Origin: Rutpela maculata
Lineage: Eukaryota > Arthropoda > Insecta > Coleoptera > Cerambycidae
NCBI GenBank assembly: GCA_936432065.2
Contig: OW386289.2
Span: 32,256,655-32,320,654, forward strand
Reading direction: 5' to 3'
Length of the DNA stretch: 64,000 nucleotides
Part shown: in pieces, positions 1 to 11,688 of the stretch
Layout of the letters: each line of letters begins with the position of its first letter
How positions within the stretch are numbered: the first letter of the stretch is position 1
Position numbers and translations under genes: made by a program
The notes under the pieces: model-generated
What the model was told of the DNA's origin: nothing
What the model saw: only the letters and a program-made list of their open reading frames with translations
Databases searched by the model: none

Positions 1-478
1 GCATTTTTGCCACATTATTCGGTACTCATCTTCTAGTAAGTCGCTTTGCATAAAGGAGAAGGGTAGAGGAAGGCCTTTTCCGCCCATCGGCCATATCATA
101 TGTCATTATATTTTCCGAGTAGTATAGGTCTTGATGAGTAATAAAAAAACTGTTCTTTGGAATAGCAGATTATTCAGTGAGCGTATAATGATGGCTATTA
201 CTCGCGAAGGTGATGTTTACGGCACGAGCCGAAGGCGTGTCCTAAATCATCCAAGCGTGTAATAGCCATTATACGCGAACTAAATACTATAATTTATCCA
301 CGACTATGGTATATTTTAACTGTTTTAATCGTTTAAAAGTGAAAAAATAAAGTTCGTTTACAGTAAAACGTTGACGTGCTAGTTCCTGATTGGTCAAAGG
401 TGCGTTAGAATGAAAACAACTAGTTCCTGGTTGGTCAAATATGCGTTAGAATCGGATTATGTTCATTATACTGCTATG
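1..478. other. No gene; contains one GC-looped hairpin
   Basis: No coding signal is seen here. The only structure is the hairpin listed separately at 166-296. The last bases before 479 lead directly into the LTR-like sequence. Confidence 0.5.
166..296. repeat. Imperfect hairpin with GC-rich loop (copy A)
   Basis: A left arm near 166-201 containing GCGTATAATG and GGCTATTAC is answered by GTAATAGCC and CATTATACGC near 259-280, and the outer parts also pair loosely. The loop is GC-rich (it holds CGCGAAGG and CCGAAGGCG) in otherwise AT-rich DNA. The same design, long AT-rich arms closed by a short GC-rich loop, recurs near 14.5 kb, 14.8 kb, 15.2 kb, 53.9 kb and 54.4 kb. Confidence 0.7.
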
Positions 479-856
479 TGTTTTAACCCTCCAGAGACAT
501 GTAGAAAAATCTAAGATTACAGACATCCTCTGGAACATTGTAGAATGTGCTGGAATGTAGTGGAAAGGTCCAGAACACATAACCTAGGGTATATAAAGGA
601 ATGAACAGTTCAGTTTTAGTTGAGTTAGTACAGTTCTAATGGTCAGTTGAATGAGCAGTTCAGACAGTGATTGGAGAAACATTAAGAAGTAAACAAAGTG
701 ACTGAATAGTACTTAGTGCAATATTAGTAAAGTAATTAATTGTTGGAATTGTAGTAATTAGTATTATTATTAGTGAGTTAATAAATCAGTGTTTAGTGTT
801 ACCCTGGTGTTATAATTTCCGGATCCACGACACAAAAAGGGTGTAAACACGTAACA
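479..856 (+). repeat. LTR-like sequence (TG...CA)
   Basis: The segment starts TGTTTTAACCC, carries a TATA-like TATATAAAGG near 589-598 followed by initiator-like TCAGTT repeats, and ends CACGTAACA. This layout resembles the Gypsy LTRs at 23150 and 27302, which also start TG..TTACAACCC and end in GGTGGAAACACGTTACA. I infer a related but distinct LTR. No primer-binding site is evident just downstream, and no gag or pol follows, so it may be a remnant. Confidence 0.5.
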
Positions 857-1516
857 ATACGTTAGGTTGGAATAATTACTATCATTATTTGTCAATTGTT
901 AAATGAAGAATGCAATGATTTTACGATAGTCATGGATAATAGTATATTCTGTAACAAGGTTAGACTGAAAATTCGATACGAGTGGAAGATTCCGAACGCG
1001 AGCGAAAGCAAGCATGAGGAACCACGAGTAGATCGAATGTAGTGGAAAGGTCCAGAACATATAACCTAGGGTATATAAAGGAATGAACAGTTCAGTTTTA
1101 GTTGAGTTAGTACAGTTCTAATGGTCAGTTGAATGAGCAGTTCAGACAGTGATTGGAGAAACATTAAGAAGTAAACAAAGTGACTGAATAGTACTTAGTG
1201 CAATATTAGTAAAGTAATTAATTGTTGGAATTGTAGTAATTAGTATTATTATTAGTAAGTTAATAAATCAGTGTTTAGTGTTACCCTGGTGTTATAATTT
1301 CCGGATCCACGACACAAAAATGGTGTAAACACGTAACAATACGTTAGGTTGGAATAATTACTATCATTATTTGTCAATTGTTAAATGTAGAATGCAATGA
1401 TTTTACGATAGTCATGGATAATAGTATATTCTGTAACAAGGTTAGAATGAAAATTCGATACGAGTGGAAGATTCCGAACGCGAGCGAAAGCGAGCATGAG
1501 GAACCACGAGTAGATC
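553..1516 (+). repeat. Tandem duplication, two 482-bp units
   Basis: Units 553-1034 and 1035-1516 are nearly identical, with an exact 482-bp shift. The junction lies at a shared GAATGTAG/GAAT, which suggests slippage or unequal exchange at a 4-bp microhomology. Each unit contains the TATA box and the 3' two thirds of the LTR-like sequence plus about 180 bp of downstream DNA. The few differences (for example an A/G in the CACGACACAAAAA region) show the duplication is young. Confidence 0.9.
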
Positions 1517-1590
1517 GAATTTTCATTCTAAACGAGTTACAGACTGTACTTTCTTCACGACCATTAGTAAAAAAAACAATTAATTTATAA

Positions 1591-2160
1591 TTTCAGGTGG
1601 AGTATTATCAAATTCCATATCTGATTCACTCGATTTTTCACTCATTTTATTTATTTAAATTAAAACTTGTTTCAAAACGCCACATTTGACACTGACAGTT
1701 TTGACATCCACGGCAATCTATGTATTTCGTTGAGCATAATTATGGCACTTGTTATAGAATGACAATACATGCAAAACACATAAGAAGCAAGTGTTTCAGA
1801 ATAAATATTCTATCTCAAGAGTGAGAATTTTTACTTTCTATTATTAAAAATGATTTCGGAATTATTACATTCTATAATGGTTGTGGAGAAACCTATTTTT
1901 TTATTCAATACACACGACAATATGTGGTTTTGAGCGCTGATACGTTTAAATTCGCACGCAATGTCAACACCACTACAACTCCCACGGAAACGATTTTGTT
2001 TTTTAACCCCGGACCCCAAAAGAAGGGTGTTATAAGTTTGACGCGTATGTTTGTATGTCTGTCTGTCTGTCTGTGGCTTCATATCTCTTCAATGGGTGAT
2101 CCGATTTTGATGTAATTTTTTTTTGTTTAAAAGAGTATTTTGTCGAGAAGGTTATATAGT
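1591..2160. other. Non-coding; holds a common dispersed repeat
   Basis: No gene is seen. At about 2007-2115 is a stretch with GTTTGTATGTCTGTCTGTCTGTCTG, followed by CTTCATATCTC, CAA.GGGT and ATCCGAT. A second form of it lies at 31330-31420 (CCTCCGACACAAAAAGG, TTGACGCGTACG, CTTCATATCTCC). The shared blocks mark a dispersed non-coding repeat of unknown class. Confidence 0.6.
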
Positions 2161-4438
2161 GAGGTCGGGTAGCTGAAAAAAACTTCACATCTGGCAACCA
2201 ATGCGCCCCTTTGAATTCAGATAGTACATGGGTAGACGAGTCTAAAAAGCCCGGGGCACAAATTTGGCCCTCTAGCGGTGTTGATGACGTAATCAATATG
2301 GCCCCCAAAGTTTTGTGACTCACTTCTACATTTCCTTATATAACTCGGGTTTGTATTTTAATATCAACCTATATTATTAGTGATTATTAATCAGGAGAAA
2401 ACAGGCTTTCCAACGTTATATCTGACATTGTTTAAGTTCATAATACCAGAAATATTTGCAACTTTATTAAAATTTTTGTTTTTATTTTGATTTTTTCGAA
2501 ACATTTTGCTAGATAACTTGGAATCCATTACATGTAGCTGAAAACGTGTCCCATACTTTTTTGTTCGTCAAAAAATTACTGTTTGTGATAAAATAGAAGT
2601 CATCTATAAGGTAATTTTTTGACGAACAAAAAAGTATAGGACACGTTTTCACCTACATGTAATGGATTCCAATTTATTTAGCAAAATATTTCGAAAAAAT
2701 CAAAATAAAAACAAAAGCACAGCACTGTTTTTAGTGGTAGCCTTAATAAAGGAGTCATAGCGCATCTGCTCGAGAAACGCTGATAAGTCTTCGACACGGC
2801 TCAATTTTTTTAACTGTATCTCCTTAGCAGCTCCGTACAGTAATATTGTGCAGTACCTACCAGCTTCTAAAATTATGTTATACATATATAGATACAGGCA
2901 TATGTGTTTACATGTATTTATAAATGTTCCAAAATTGTCGAGAATAAAACAATTTACATACTCCGAAAATTTCACCGAAAAAGGGCGATTAGTTTTTCAA
3001 CGATAACCTCCTTCATTTTTAAGCTATTCAATGGCCCCAAAAATTATTTTGCAGAGAACTTTAAGGGCTACAAGGCGAGTAAAGTTGAAGTTTCTTGAAC
3101 CCTTCGTATTTGAGATTTTTAAGTTTAAAGGGCTCGGAGAAGGTGGTTCTCGTACTCAAATGCAAACTTATAACGGTGTTATATTAATTAATTTTTATTT
3201 TAGAGAAATTAAAAAAAAATAAAATATTCAGCAAAAGACAAACTTAATTTTTGTACTCTAGCATTTTTTACGTATCTTCTTCAGTTTTGGAGTCATTGTG
3301 AAAGAATGAAAATTTTTTAAGAAATTTCAAAAATTAGTTCAAATTTTAATCAAACTTTTTTTCAAATCTAGGCATCCCAAGCCAGTCGAACTCCTAGAAC
3401 ATATTGTTAGTACTTAAATAAAGTAAATTGTAAATGGATTACGTTCAATTTCAATTCTTGCGGTGAAGCCATTGGTTTTATTGCTGATTTTTTCTTCAGA
3501 AAACGAGACAACCATTTTATATTCACCATAACTCCGTTAGTTTTTATACTAACGACTTTTACCAAAGCTCATTTTAAAGGTCTCCTCACGTACTTTTAAA
3601 AATGTCTTATATGTTTTCCTCCAAAAATTTTCCGTTTTCCCGTTATTTAACGTTGAAAAGTTCGAATTCAGTTTTCGGCGAACAAAAAGTCACCTTCAAC
3701 GAGCCAAACTCGGTTCGTATTACATCTACAGAAATAAGAAAAAAAGCCAATCGATTTACTATTTTATAAGCTTCATTTTTGCTTATAATTTTTTTGATAA
3801 AACTTAAGGTATTCGAGGTATTCGCGGAAAATCGTTCTAAAACATGAATTTTTTAGATGAAAAATCAACATTTTCAATCACGAATAACTCAAAAAGTATT
3901 GATTGACTCATCGAAAAAACTTTATAGGGCATTTTTTGCTTAGAATTTATTCCCCTAACGATTTCTGCGGTTATTTTGAATGAAATGATGTCCACCCCCG
4001 AGAAGGGGTGGCATCCACCCCCAGTGTAGAAGCACACATCAGCACACATCAGCACTATATAACTTTTGTTCCTTGTGCCATTCCCTAATCACTGTCCAAA
4101 TTTTACGTCAATCGGTTTTGTACGAAAGAATTCTGAGCGAAAAACCGTCAAACACTAGACTACAAATATACCGTTGGAAAGCGCCTCTCCTGATTAATAA
4201 TCACTAATAATATAGGTTAATATCAAAATACAAACCCGAGTTATATAGGGAAAAGTAGAAGCGTGTCACAAAACTTTTGCGGCCATATTGATTACGTCAT
4301 CAACACCGCTAGAGGGCCAGGAAAATTTGTGTCCCGGGCTTTTTAGACTCGTTTACCCATGTACTATCTGAATCCAAAGGGGCGCATTGGTTGCCAGATG
4401 TGAAATATTTTGGTATAATTTTCAGCTACCCGACCCCG
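2161..4438. mobile_element. Inverted-repeat (foldback-type) element
   Basis: Two arms, 2161-2420 and 4167-4438, are inverted copies of one another. Landmarks are GAGGTCGGGTAGCTG at the left outer end against CAGCTACCCGACC at the right, and CTCTAGCGGTGTTGATGACG against CGTCATCAACACCGCTAGAG inside. The arms are separated by 1.75 kb with no transposase and with a separate palindrome (2474-2716). A GTCCACCCCCGAGAAGGGG block near 3990 resembles other insect dispersed repeats. No target duplication could be identified, so the outer borders are uncertain. Confidence 0.75.
2474..2716. repeat. Near-perfect palindrome with 106-bp arms
   Basis: Arms 2474-2579 and 2611-2716 pair almost without mismatch across a 31-bp loop. 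Landmarks are GGAATCCATTACATGTAG in the left arm and CTACATGTAATGGATTCC in the right. Such precision implies either a recent origin or gene conversion between arms. Confidence 0.9.
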
Positions 4439-5015
4439 CTAATAGGCCATATTAGATTTTGATATTTGGTCGCCATCTTGAATTCTACATGTTGAACTTC
4501 TCTAGAAATTGTCCAATTGAAGTAAAACTGAAAATGTGCAGACAATTATGGTAGCCGAACATGATTTAGGCCTCATTTTGATTCGGTCAAATGAAACTGG
4601 TACGATTAGATACATTGATCGGGGGTTTTTAAAAATTTTCAATTTTACTTGTTATACATTGAAGCGCTTGATGAACCAATATAAATTCACCATTTTTTAA
4701 AAGCTTAAAAACTCAACAATGAAATGAGGTATAGATTTTCTTGGTTTATCGAGCGCATAAAACTGAAATATACATTAAAATTTCGGAAAAACGTCAAAAA
4801 TTACAAATAAACTGCAAACATGCTTACTTTGAAATGCTATTATTACGACTTACTGTTGATTTTCAAATGTAAAACGTATAGAAATATAAAGGTCATAGGT
4901 TCAACTATAAATAAATAATGTTTAAAGATTTTACGGAGAACTTTTTATTTTTATGAAATTAGTGGGCGAAAATGTATAGCTTATTTACTCTTGTCCTTTT
5001 ATTGTCATTCTTTTG
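4439..5015. other. Nothing recognised
   Basis: AT-rich DNA between the inverted-repeat element and the AAT microsatellite. I see no gene, repeat border or RNA. Confidence 0.4.
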
Positions 5016-5016
5016 A

Positions 5017-5092
<76 letters not shown>
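5016..5092. repeat. (AAT)n microsatellite, about 25 units
   Basis: An uninterrupted AAT run ends exactly where the Dong-like LINE begins. The same repeat reappears after each LINE 3' end (8188-8202 and 8539-8563). This is consistent with the microsatellite being the insertion target. Confidence 0.95.
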
Positions 5093-5093
<1 letters not shown>

Positions 5094-7367
5094 ATCAAAC
5101 CCCCCAGATCAGAAGACCTAGCCAGAGTGGATGCTGAACTTCGTGAAGCGATACCAGAAGGGGCTGACATCTGGCACATAAATTGTGCCGTATACGCTGC
5201 TGCCCAGCGCTTAACTCCGGGTGAGAGGCGGAATATTGCCTCCCCACAGGAGAGAGCGGAGCGGCGTATACAAAAGATGGAGGCCAAGATCCGGTCGGCG
5301 AGGCAACACGCATACCGTATCCAATGTGTGATGGACTATATGGCGGCCAATAGGACATTCACGCCTAAAGTTAGGCGCATAGCCGCCAATTTAAGACGCG
5401 TCCATCACACATTGAATGGGGCAGTACTGCGAACCACCAAACAGCACTGCCTTGATCGGATACGGATGCTAGTGACTTGTAAAAAGTCACTAGTGAGGCG
5501 GGCGAGGGGGCTGGCGGAAAACAATCTATTCCGCAAAAAGCCCTCGCGCCTTTTCGAACCGCCTCGGCGTGTTGTAGAGAATCCGCCGACTGTAGATCAG
5601 GTGGAAAACTTCTGGAAAACGCTCTACGGACAGAAGCTCCCACTCAACAGAGACACTCCAGCCCTGGCACACTTTGAAGCCTTTTGCCAAAGGTTTCAAC
5701 AACCAAACGAGGTGTGCCAACCGATAACCCCAGAAGAGGTTCGAAGAGCTCTTGAGGGCTCTAAGAACTTTGCTGCTCCAGGTACCGATGGGATAAATAA
5801 CTTTTGGTGGAAAAAGTTTTCCAGTACCCACCACCATTTGACCAGAATTTTTAATTCATGGCTAAATGGGGAGCAGCAAATTCCTTCTTGGGTTGTCGAG
5901 GGGCGGACAGTGCTGATCCCGAAGAACGGAGATTTGTCTAACCCAAAAAATTACCGGCCGATAACTTGCTTAAACGCATGCTACAAGTTGTTTACACGCA
6001 TCTTGTACACGCGGGTGCTCCAAGCAGTTGAACGGGTTTACGAACGGGTATATGAGCAACGAGGGTCAAAGAGAGGTGTGGTTGGCTGCAAGGAGAACCT
6101 GCTGATCGACAGATGTATCACGCAGGACTCCGTGCAGTATAAGCGTAACCTCTCTATGGCCTGGATCGACTACCGTAAGGCATTTGATATGACATCCCAT
6201 GAGCTCATTGTCCACTTGCTCAGATGTCTTGCGGTTCCCGGTCCCGTAGTGAGATGTATCGAAGAACTCATGCCGCTCTGGAGGACTCGCTTTACCATAA
6301 CATCGGGTAATAGCAGAGTCCAAACAGAGCCGGTATTGTTCAGAAGGGGAGTATTTCAAGGAGATTCCCTAAGCCTCCTTCTGTTTTGCATCTCACTACT
6401 GCCATTATCCGTTTCGCTGCGAAATACCCGTGGCTACAACTGCGGTACCCCCGGCGATAGGAGGCATAAGGTCACCCATCTGTTTTACATGGATGACCTT
6501 AAACTTTATGCCTCCGGAGAGAGGGATTTACGCCAGTCCCTCAGGGTGGTACAGGAGTACACGCAGGCTGTCGGCATGGAATTTGGGTTGGACAAGTGTG
6601 CACTAGTCCACCTCAAGAGAGGACGATGCGGTGACTACGGAGAGGATGCGCAGCTTGTGGACGGAAGCATCTTACATCACCTAGATGCCGGAGAGTCGTA
6701 CACTTACTTGGGTGTCGAGCAACGCTCCACCCAAGAAGTGAGTGTAGTAAAAAACGCTCTCCGCGGCAAGTATCAGCACCGACTCCGACAGATCTGGTCT
6801 TCAGAACTGTCGGGGAAGAACAAGGTGTCTGCTACCAATATGCTTGCCCTTCCGATCCTCCTCTACTCCTTTGGAGTAATTAAATGGAATCAAGAGGAGC
6901 TGCGACAACTCGATGTAGGAACCCGAAAAAAGATGCATCTCTATAGGAGTTTGCACCCTAAATCGTCCGTTCCACGGTTATATCTCCCACGGCATCGGGG
7001 AGGCCGTGGACTCTTGAGTTTGGAGAGTCTCCATAACAGGATGGTTCTGGATGGAGCCTGTAAGGTCATAAGGAGTTCGGATCCCCTCCTCTGCATGGTC
7101 CGAGACCATGAAAGTGCAGGAGTAGGAGCTTTTTTGTTTAAGGCAGCGCGCAGAGCCACCGATGAACTCGGTTTGGTCTTCGACGCTGAGCGGGTTAATC
7201 ACGACTCTGTCACCGTGTTGGAACCTGCTCGGCAAAAAGCCCAAGTCAAAGCTGCTGAAATTGATCTATTTCTGCAGCTACACTCGGATAAGCCATTGCA
7301 CGGAGTCTTCTATAAAAATATAGAAGACCGCGGCTTATCCGAAAGGCTGACCCCTTTGCTTTCTTAA
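5093..7367 (+). pseudogene. Reverse transcriptase of Dong/R4-like LINE
   Basis: The frame is open from the microsatellite and continues to a stop at 7365-7367. Counting from the GTG at 5127, RT motif A is IDYRKAFD with Asp near residue 348, motif B is GVFQGDSL, and motif C is YMDD with Asp456 and Asp457. The NYRPITCLN box lies upstream, and the SFGVIKW thumb region downstream. All catalytic residues are present. The normal protein would continue into the endonuclease, but a frameshift near 7350 moves the continuation (starting around FLRSAGLKSETEGF) into the next frame. The enzyme would make the DNA copy by target-primed reverse transcription. There is no ATG at the head, as expected for a 5'-truncated copy. 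Confidence 0.88.
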
Positions 7368-8080
7368 GGTCAGCCGGGCTGAAGTCTGAGACCGAGGGAT
7401 TCATAATGGCGTGTCAGGATGGTGTATTCAACACACTCGTCTATCGAAGTCGTGTCATGGGTATAGAGGTCCCTGATGTCAGCTGCAGGACCTGCCACAG
7501 GGCGCCGGAGACATTAATGGATTTGCTGTCGGCTTGTCCAGTATATGCAGTCTCGGCCTATATCCAGAGGCACGACGCAGCATTACGAGTGCTTTATTAT
7601 CACTTAAGGCACTCGTATGGGATAGACGAGACACCAGTGCTGCCTTACGCTCCGGGGGATATTGAGTCCGTTGTGGGAAATGAAAAGTGTCTAATTTATT
7701 GGAACTACTCGTTTCCCACAGTCAGGCAAATATAAGCTAATAAGCCTGACGTGGTCCTCCTCGACCACCAACTCAAGACAATGTTTGTCGTGGAGTTCTC
7801 GGCTCCCGCGGAGAATAACATTGTCTTGAAGGAGGAGGAAAAACGGAAGAAATATCGAGATTTGCTCTTCGAGCTCCGCAGGCTTTACCCTGGCCATACT
7901 GTTAAGCTAGTGGTCCTGATCATAGGAGCCCTCGGTGGAACGAGACACACGCTGCTTTCAGAACTAAAGATCATACCGGTATGCCGAAATTCGGCAGAGA
8001 TCTTAGCCGGCAGGATGCAGAAGGCCATTATCCTCGGCTCATTACGTCTACTCAGGGCACACGATTCTCGGACCCAGTAG
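7361..8080 (+). pseudogene. Finger and restriction-like endonuclease of Dong-like LINE
   Basis: This is the C-terminal part of the same protein, shifted by one frame and interrupted by an in-frame TAA at 7733-7735. It starts with a Cys-X2-Cys finger (CRTCHRAPETL...ACP), in which the usual His of the EHLL position is Asp, so zinc binding is probably lost. After the stop comes NKPDVVLLD and VVEFSAP, the PD...E core of the R2-type endonuclease, then KYRDLLFELRRLYP and the conserved VLIIGALG segment. A frameshift, a stop and an altered finger residue show that this copy cannot make an active enzyme. Confidence 0.85.
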
Positions 8081-8187
8081 TCACTCACCCCACGGACGTG
8101 GGGAGTGGCTGCCGGTACTACCAGCTCCCCTCTGTGAGTGTCGGAGCCACAGAGTATAAAGGGTGACTGGCTTTTACGGAAAAAAAA

Positions 8188-8563
8188 ATAATAATAATAA
8201 ATATCGAAATCTGCTCTTCGAACTCCGCAGACTCTATCTAGACCACACTGTTAAGATAGTGGTACTGATTATAGGAGCCCTCGGTGAAACGAGACACACA
8301 CTGCTTTCGGAACTCAAGATCATACCGGCATGCCGAAATTCGGCAGAGATCTTAGCCGGCAGAATGCAGAAGGCCGTCATTCTCGGTTCATTACGTCTGC
8401 TCAGGGCACACGATTCCCGGACCCAGTAGTCACTTACCCCACGGGCGTGGGGAGTGGCTACCGGTACTACCAGCTCCCCTCTGTGAGCGTCGGAGCCACA
8501 GAGAAGGGTGACTGGTTTTTAGCTCGCTAAAAAAAAAATAATAATAATAATAATAATAATAAT
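8188..8563 (+). mobile_element. Second, 3'-only copy of the Dong-like LINE with TAA flanks
   Basis: After AAT repeats at 8188-8202, the sequence from about 8201 to 8538 repeats the last 330 bp of the first element (7851-8187). It contains the end of the endonuclease region, the CATACCGGCATGCCG block and the 3' untranslated end with GGAGCCACAGAG. It then ends in an A-run and about eight TAA units (8539-8563). It differs from the first copy at scattered sites and lacks a 5-bp TATAA stretch near the end, so it is an independent 5'-truncated insertion and not a simple duplication. Confidence 0.88.
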
Positions 8564-9766
8564 GTTTATCGCTCATTACAAAGGTACATTAATAATACAA
8601 TAATACAACACAATAGACAAGACAAAACTCCGTAAGCAAAAAATCCTTGAGCGGAGTATGACAAAAATTTTAAAATTTTTGATAAAAATAATCATCAATA
8701 ATACATAAATCATAATACATAAAATAATCAATCTACAACTAACAAAATAAAGTGAAATGAATAAAATATATCCACAATGACTATGTCCCCAATTTCACTA
8801 TTTCGTGAAGCGAAAAAAAGTTTAAAAAATATTTTGAAAAAATAAAATGCGACGCACTTTCGAATTTTACGCCTTTGGACATAGTCGTCGCCGAACAACG
8901 TAAAAACATTTTTTGAAATTTTGGCGTACTTTTGAATTGTGCGCTTTGTGCACTCTTGGCGTACTTCTTAAAAAGTATAATATATTTTTTTCTTATCCAC
9001 AAAAATATCTACCAAGTGAAATATTTTGGCGTACTTTTTAATTGTGCGCCTTGTTGTGCCTTACGTTTCTGCGAACGTGTAACAGTCCTTTTGTGCCAGT
9101 CTTCGGGCTGATGCCTTAAATGTTTTATTATACTCTAAATCGCCTTTTAATAAATTTTTCCTAAGTCGAAGTTTTTATTTATTCTTCGACTTACGTCGTT
9201 TCTGGAAGGTTCTAAAACAGTTTCATATTAATTTCATCAAGCTACGCCCAGCCCAGTCTGAGAGTTAAAATTGGAAATCAGATTTTTTTCATTGAAAATT
9301 TTGCAATATTTGGCGAAGGCGCCGCGTAATTTCGTCGGAACTGCAATAAAATTGGTAGCTAGCAGATATTTTAGGAGTAGCCGATACCGAATCTGAATTC
9401 AAAAACGGTGAATTCAATATGGTTGCCATAATGCAACGTTATTGCAGATTTACATGAAATTTGATATATGGAGATTCCGGGATTCTCTGATAACGAGCGT
9501 GGCGTTAAAGCTTAAGCATTCAAAATGATGGTTAGTTTACTATCTCGAAGCTAAATAAAGTGTGGAAAAATTTTTTTCAAATGAAAAATAACGAATTCAA
9601 ACATATTTTGAACCGACTTCATTATCAATATTAGGTAGGTAATAAGGTTCAAGTAACTACTCAACGGTGAAATTTTATTTAACAATTTTTAGTAATTCTT
9701 TTGAATGCGGTTCAATTTTTTTTCAACATTTATTTGTAATAATAGTAAAGGTAAATTTATTCTTAT
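8564..9766. other. Non-coding; short internal repeats only
   Basis: No gene is seen. A phrase around TTTTGGCGTACTTTTGAATTGTG is repeated at about 8920, 8955 and 9025, suggesting a decayed repeat. The block 9600-9720 (AATATTAGGTAGGTAATAAGGTTCAA, then GAAATTTTATTT.ACAATTTTTA) is an inverted dispersed copy of 30990-31080. Confidence 0.5.
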
Positions 9767-9780
9767 AAGGCCCGGTACTT

Positions 9781-10831
9781 CAGGAAGACGCCTCTTCTAT
9801 AGGCATGCACAGATGGTATCTCTCCCCGATTTGTCTTTGACAGACCCTACACAATACAGACAAATAGTGAAAACGAGACCGCATGTGAAGGTGTGATCAA
9901 CATTTTCACAGACGGATCAAGAAAGAAGGAGGGGGCAGGATGTGGAATATACTCCAGAAGCCTGCAAATCCAATACAAATGGACTATGGATGAGCGAGCC
10001 AGCATAGTACAAACTGAACTGGCGAGTATAACCATAGCCGCAAAAGAGATTGTCCGCAGACAAACTACGGGCAAAACAATCAGGATCTACACAGACTGTA
10101 GACAATCACTACTAGCCCTGAGAAGTTACAAAATAACCACAGGAGCAGTATGGGAATGTCATCAAGTACTTGTGGGTGCCTCCAGCACGAACAACATCTC
10201 GGTATGCTGGGTGAAAGGACACGCACAGTGCAGTGGCAACAAAAAAGCCGACAAACTGGCCAAGAAGGCAGCAGGCCAACTTATCTTTGGACCAGGCCCG
10301 GCCAGTCTGTTACCGATTACGGCGACAATACAATTAATTAAGGAGAACACCCACAACGAATTTAAGAAGCTGTGGGATGAAACAAGCAGCTGTCAGCTTG
10401 CTAGGGAACTACTCATGTATCCCAACAAGAAAACAGCAATGGACTACCTGGCAATGACCAGAAGGAATCTACGTTTTATAACAGGAATCCAGACTGGACA
10501 CTGTCCGCTAAGGAAACATCTATATAATATGAGATTAAGCGAAACACCTCTTTGCAGAGGTTGTGAACAAGAAGATGAGACGGTTCAACATGTACTCTGT
10601 GACTGTTCAGCCGTCTCATCAACCAGAGAATCCACTTTGGGAGAGCGTTGGCCCACCTTGGCCAACGTAAGGGAGATGCCCCTAGGCAACATCACCACCT
10701 ACTTCGAAAGATTAGGTTGGTTGAAGGCCTAGATGAGTGTCTGCCTAGAGGGAGGATGTACAAGGGGTCCAATGGGGCCTAAGTGCTGTGGTTTTTGACC
10801 ACCCTCCTGCTAATTCCATACTCCATACTCC
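9781..10831 (+). mobile_element. 5'-truncated LINE with 14-bp target duplication
   Basis: The 14-bp direct repeat AAGGCCCGGTACTT lies at 9767-9780 and 10832-10845 and brackets the insertion exactly. Inside is the RNase H and finger end of a LINE, followed by a short 3' untranslated region ending in two copies of CCATACT, a simple-repeat tail instead of poly-A. Truncation at the 5' end, tail and long target duplication all fit target-primed reverse transcription. Confidence 0.9.
9857..10732 (+). pseudogene. LINE RNase H domain and C-terminal CCHC finger
   Basis: The frame can be read from about 9857; a GTG at 9893 begins the longest convenient frame, but no ATG is expected because the element is truncated. 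RNase H residues are all visible in order: FTDGS (Asp), QTELA (Glu), YTDCR (Asp) and the WVKGHAQCSGNKKAD box (His and last Asp). After a linker comes a C-X2-C-X8-H-X4-C finger (CRGCEQEDETVQHVLCDC), usual at the end of LINE proteins of the I/Jockey group that carry RNase H. The protein ends GWLKA before the short 3' UTR. RT and endonuclease parts were lost by truncation. The clade within the group cannot be fixed. Confidence 0.82.
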
Positions 10832-10845
10832 AAGGCCCGGTACTT

Positions 10846-11688
10846 TCACTTAAGTATACATAGACTTTATCCGGCGAATAACTACTATCCGCTGGATAAG
10901 ATAGCCGAAGCTTGCTATCTGCAGGATAACTTGTATGTGTACTTAAAATATACCCTTGGTTAACTATCCGATAGATATGACTTTAAAGTACTTCCCAAAG
11001 TAAGTGTTGCAAACTTAAGACACTGTAAAGTAGGAAGTTTTATGCTTCAAATAGAGACCCCTACTGTGGTTTGTTGCGGTTTATGACATTTGCGTAATTT
11101 TCATGCAGGGGCGTAGCGAAGGGAGGGTATGTGTGTCAACTTTGTCAGACTTGGCAAAAGTTGGAAATTTGAGGCGCTTTTATTGAAGTTGTTTAAAATA
11201 GTTGTGCAACATGTGACTAACATAACTTGAAATTTTAAGGTTTTTAAGATTATTTTCATATTTGTATCACATTATTAGCTCGTAGCCATATACCTGGTTC
11301 CAGACAAACATTTAAAAATCTACTCAAATAATTTTTCAATACTGTTTATTAATAAAATGAACCACTAATTATAGGTTGGATTTCCAACCTAAAAAAATAG
11401 TCTTAGAAGAAAGTATTTAAAATATGCAAATTACAATATAGTTTGTGATATCATTTCACTAATGTCTTTTTACTAAATATGATTATTTACATCTAATTAT
11501 AAATTTAAAGTTAAAACACAATATAAAACAAACCAAAATTTTAAAAAGTTAGAATATAAAACATCACTTCTGTATATCACAGCGAAACGCGTGGGCATGG
11601 CTATTTTCATCCGAAGGTCTAGGTGTCGAATAGGTTATCCTAGGGATAAACCATATTCATCTGGTGGGTATTACTATTTGAAGCTGTT
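10846..11688. other. Non-coding; part is an inverted dispersed repeat
   Basis: No gene is seen. The block 11474-11650 (TTATTTACATCTAATTATAA, then ACATCACTTC and CACAGCGAAACG.GTGGGC) recurs inverted at 21108-21232. A CAGGGGCGTAGCGAAGG motif near 11104 resembles hAT-type element ends, but I found no matching partner or target duplication. Confidence 0.5.

Larger units (their letters stand above)
5093..8187 (+). mobile_element. Dong/R4-like non-LTR retrotransposon, 5'-truncated
   Basis: The element runs from the AAT tract to an A-run followed by AAT repeats. It encodes reverse transcriptase and then a Cys-rich finger plus a PD..E-type endonuclease, the domain order of R2-superfamily elements with a restriction-like endonuclease. 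The FYMDDLKLY catalytic box matches what I know of the R4/Dong clade. Dong elements are known to sit in TAA repeats, and here the element is bounded by TAA repeats on both sides. The reading frame is already open at the first base and no N-terminal zinc-finger region is present, so the 5' end is truncated. Confidence 0.88.

Noticed and set aside
1378..1590. 70-residue frame in the duplicated segment
   Set aside because: It exists only because of the fusion between the duplicated unit and downstream DNA, and its first half in the other unit lacks the same continuation. No family motif.
5371..5837. Minus-strand frames under the Dong-like RT
   Set aside because: They are antisense shadows of a clear RT frame.
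11104..11688. hAT-like start CAGGGGCGTAGCGAAGG
   Set aside because: No matching opposite end or 8-bp duplication could be found.
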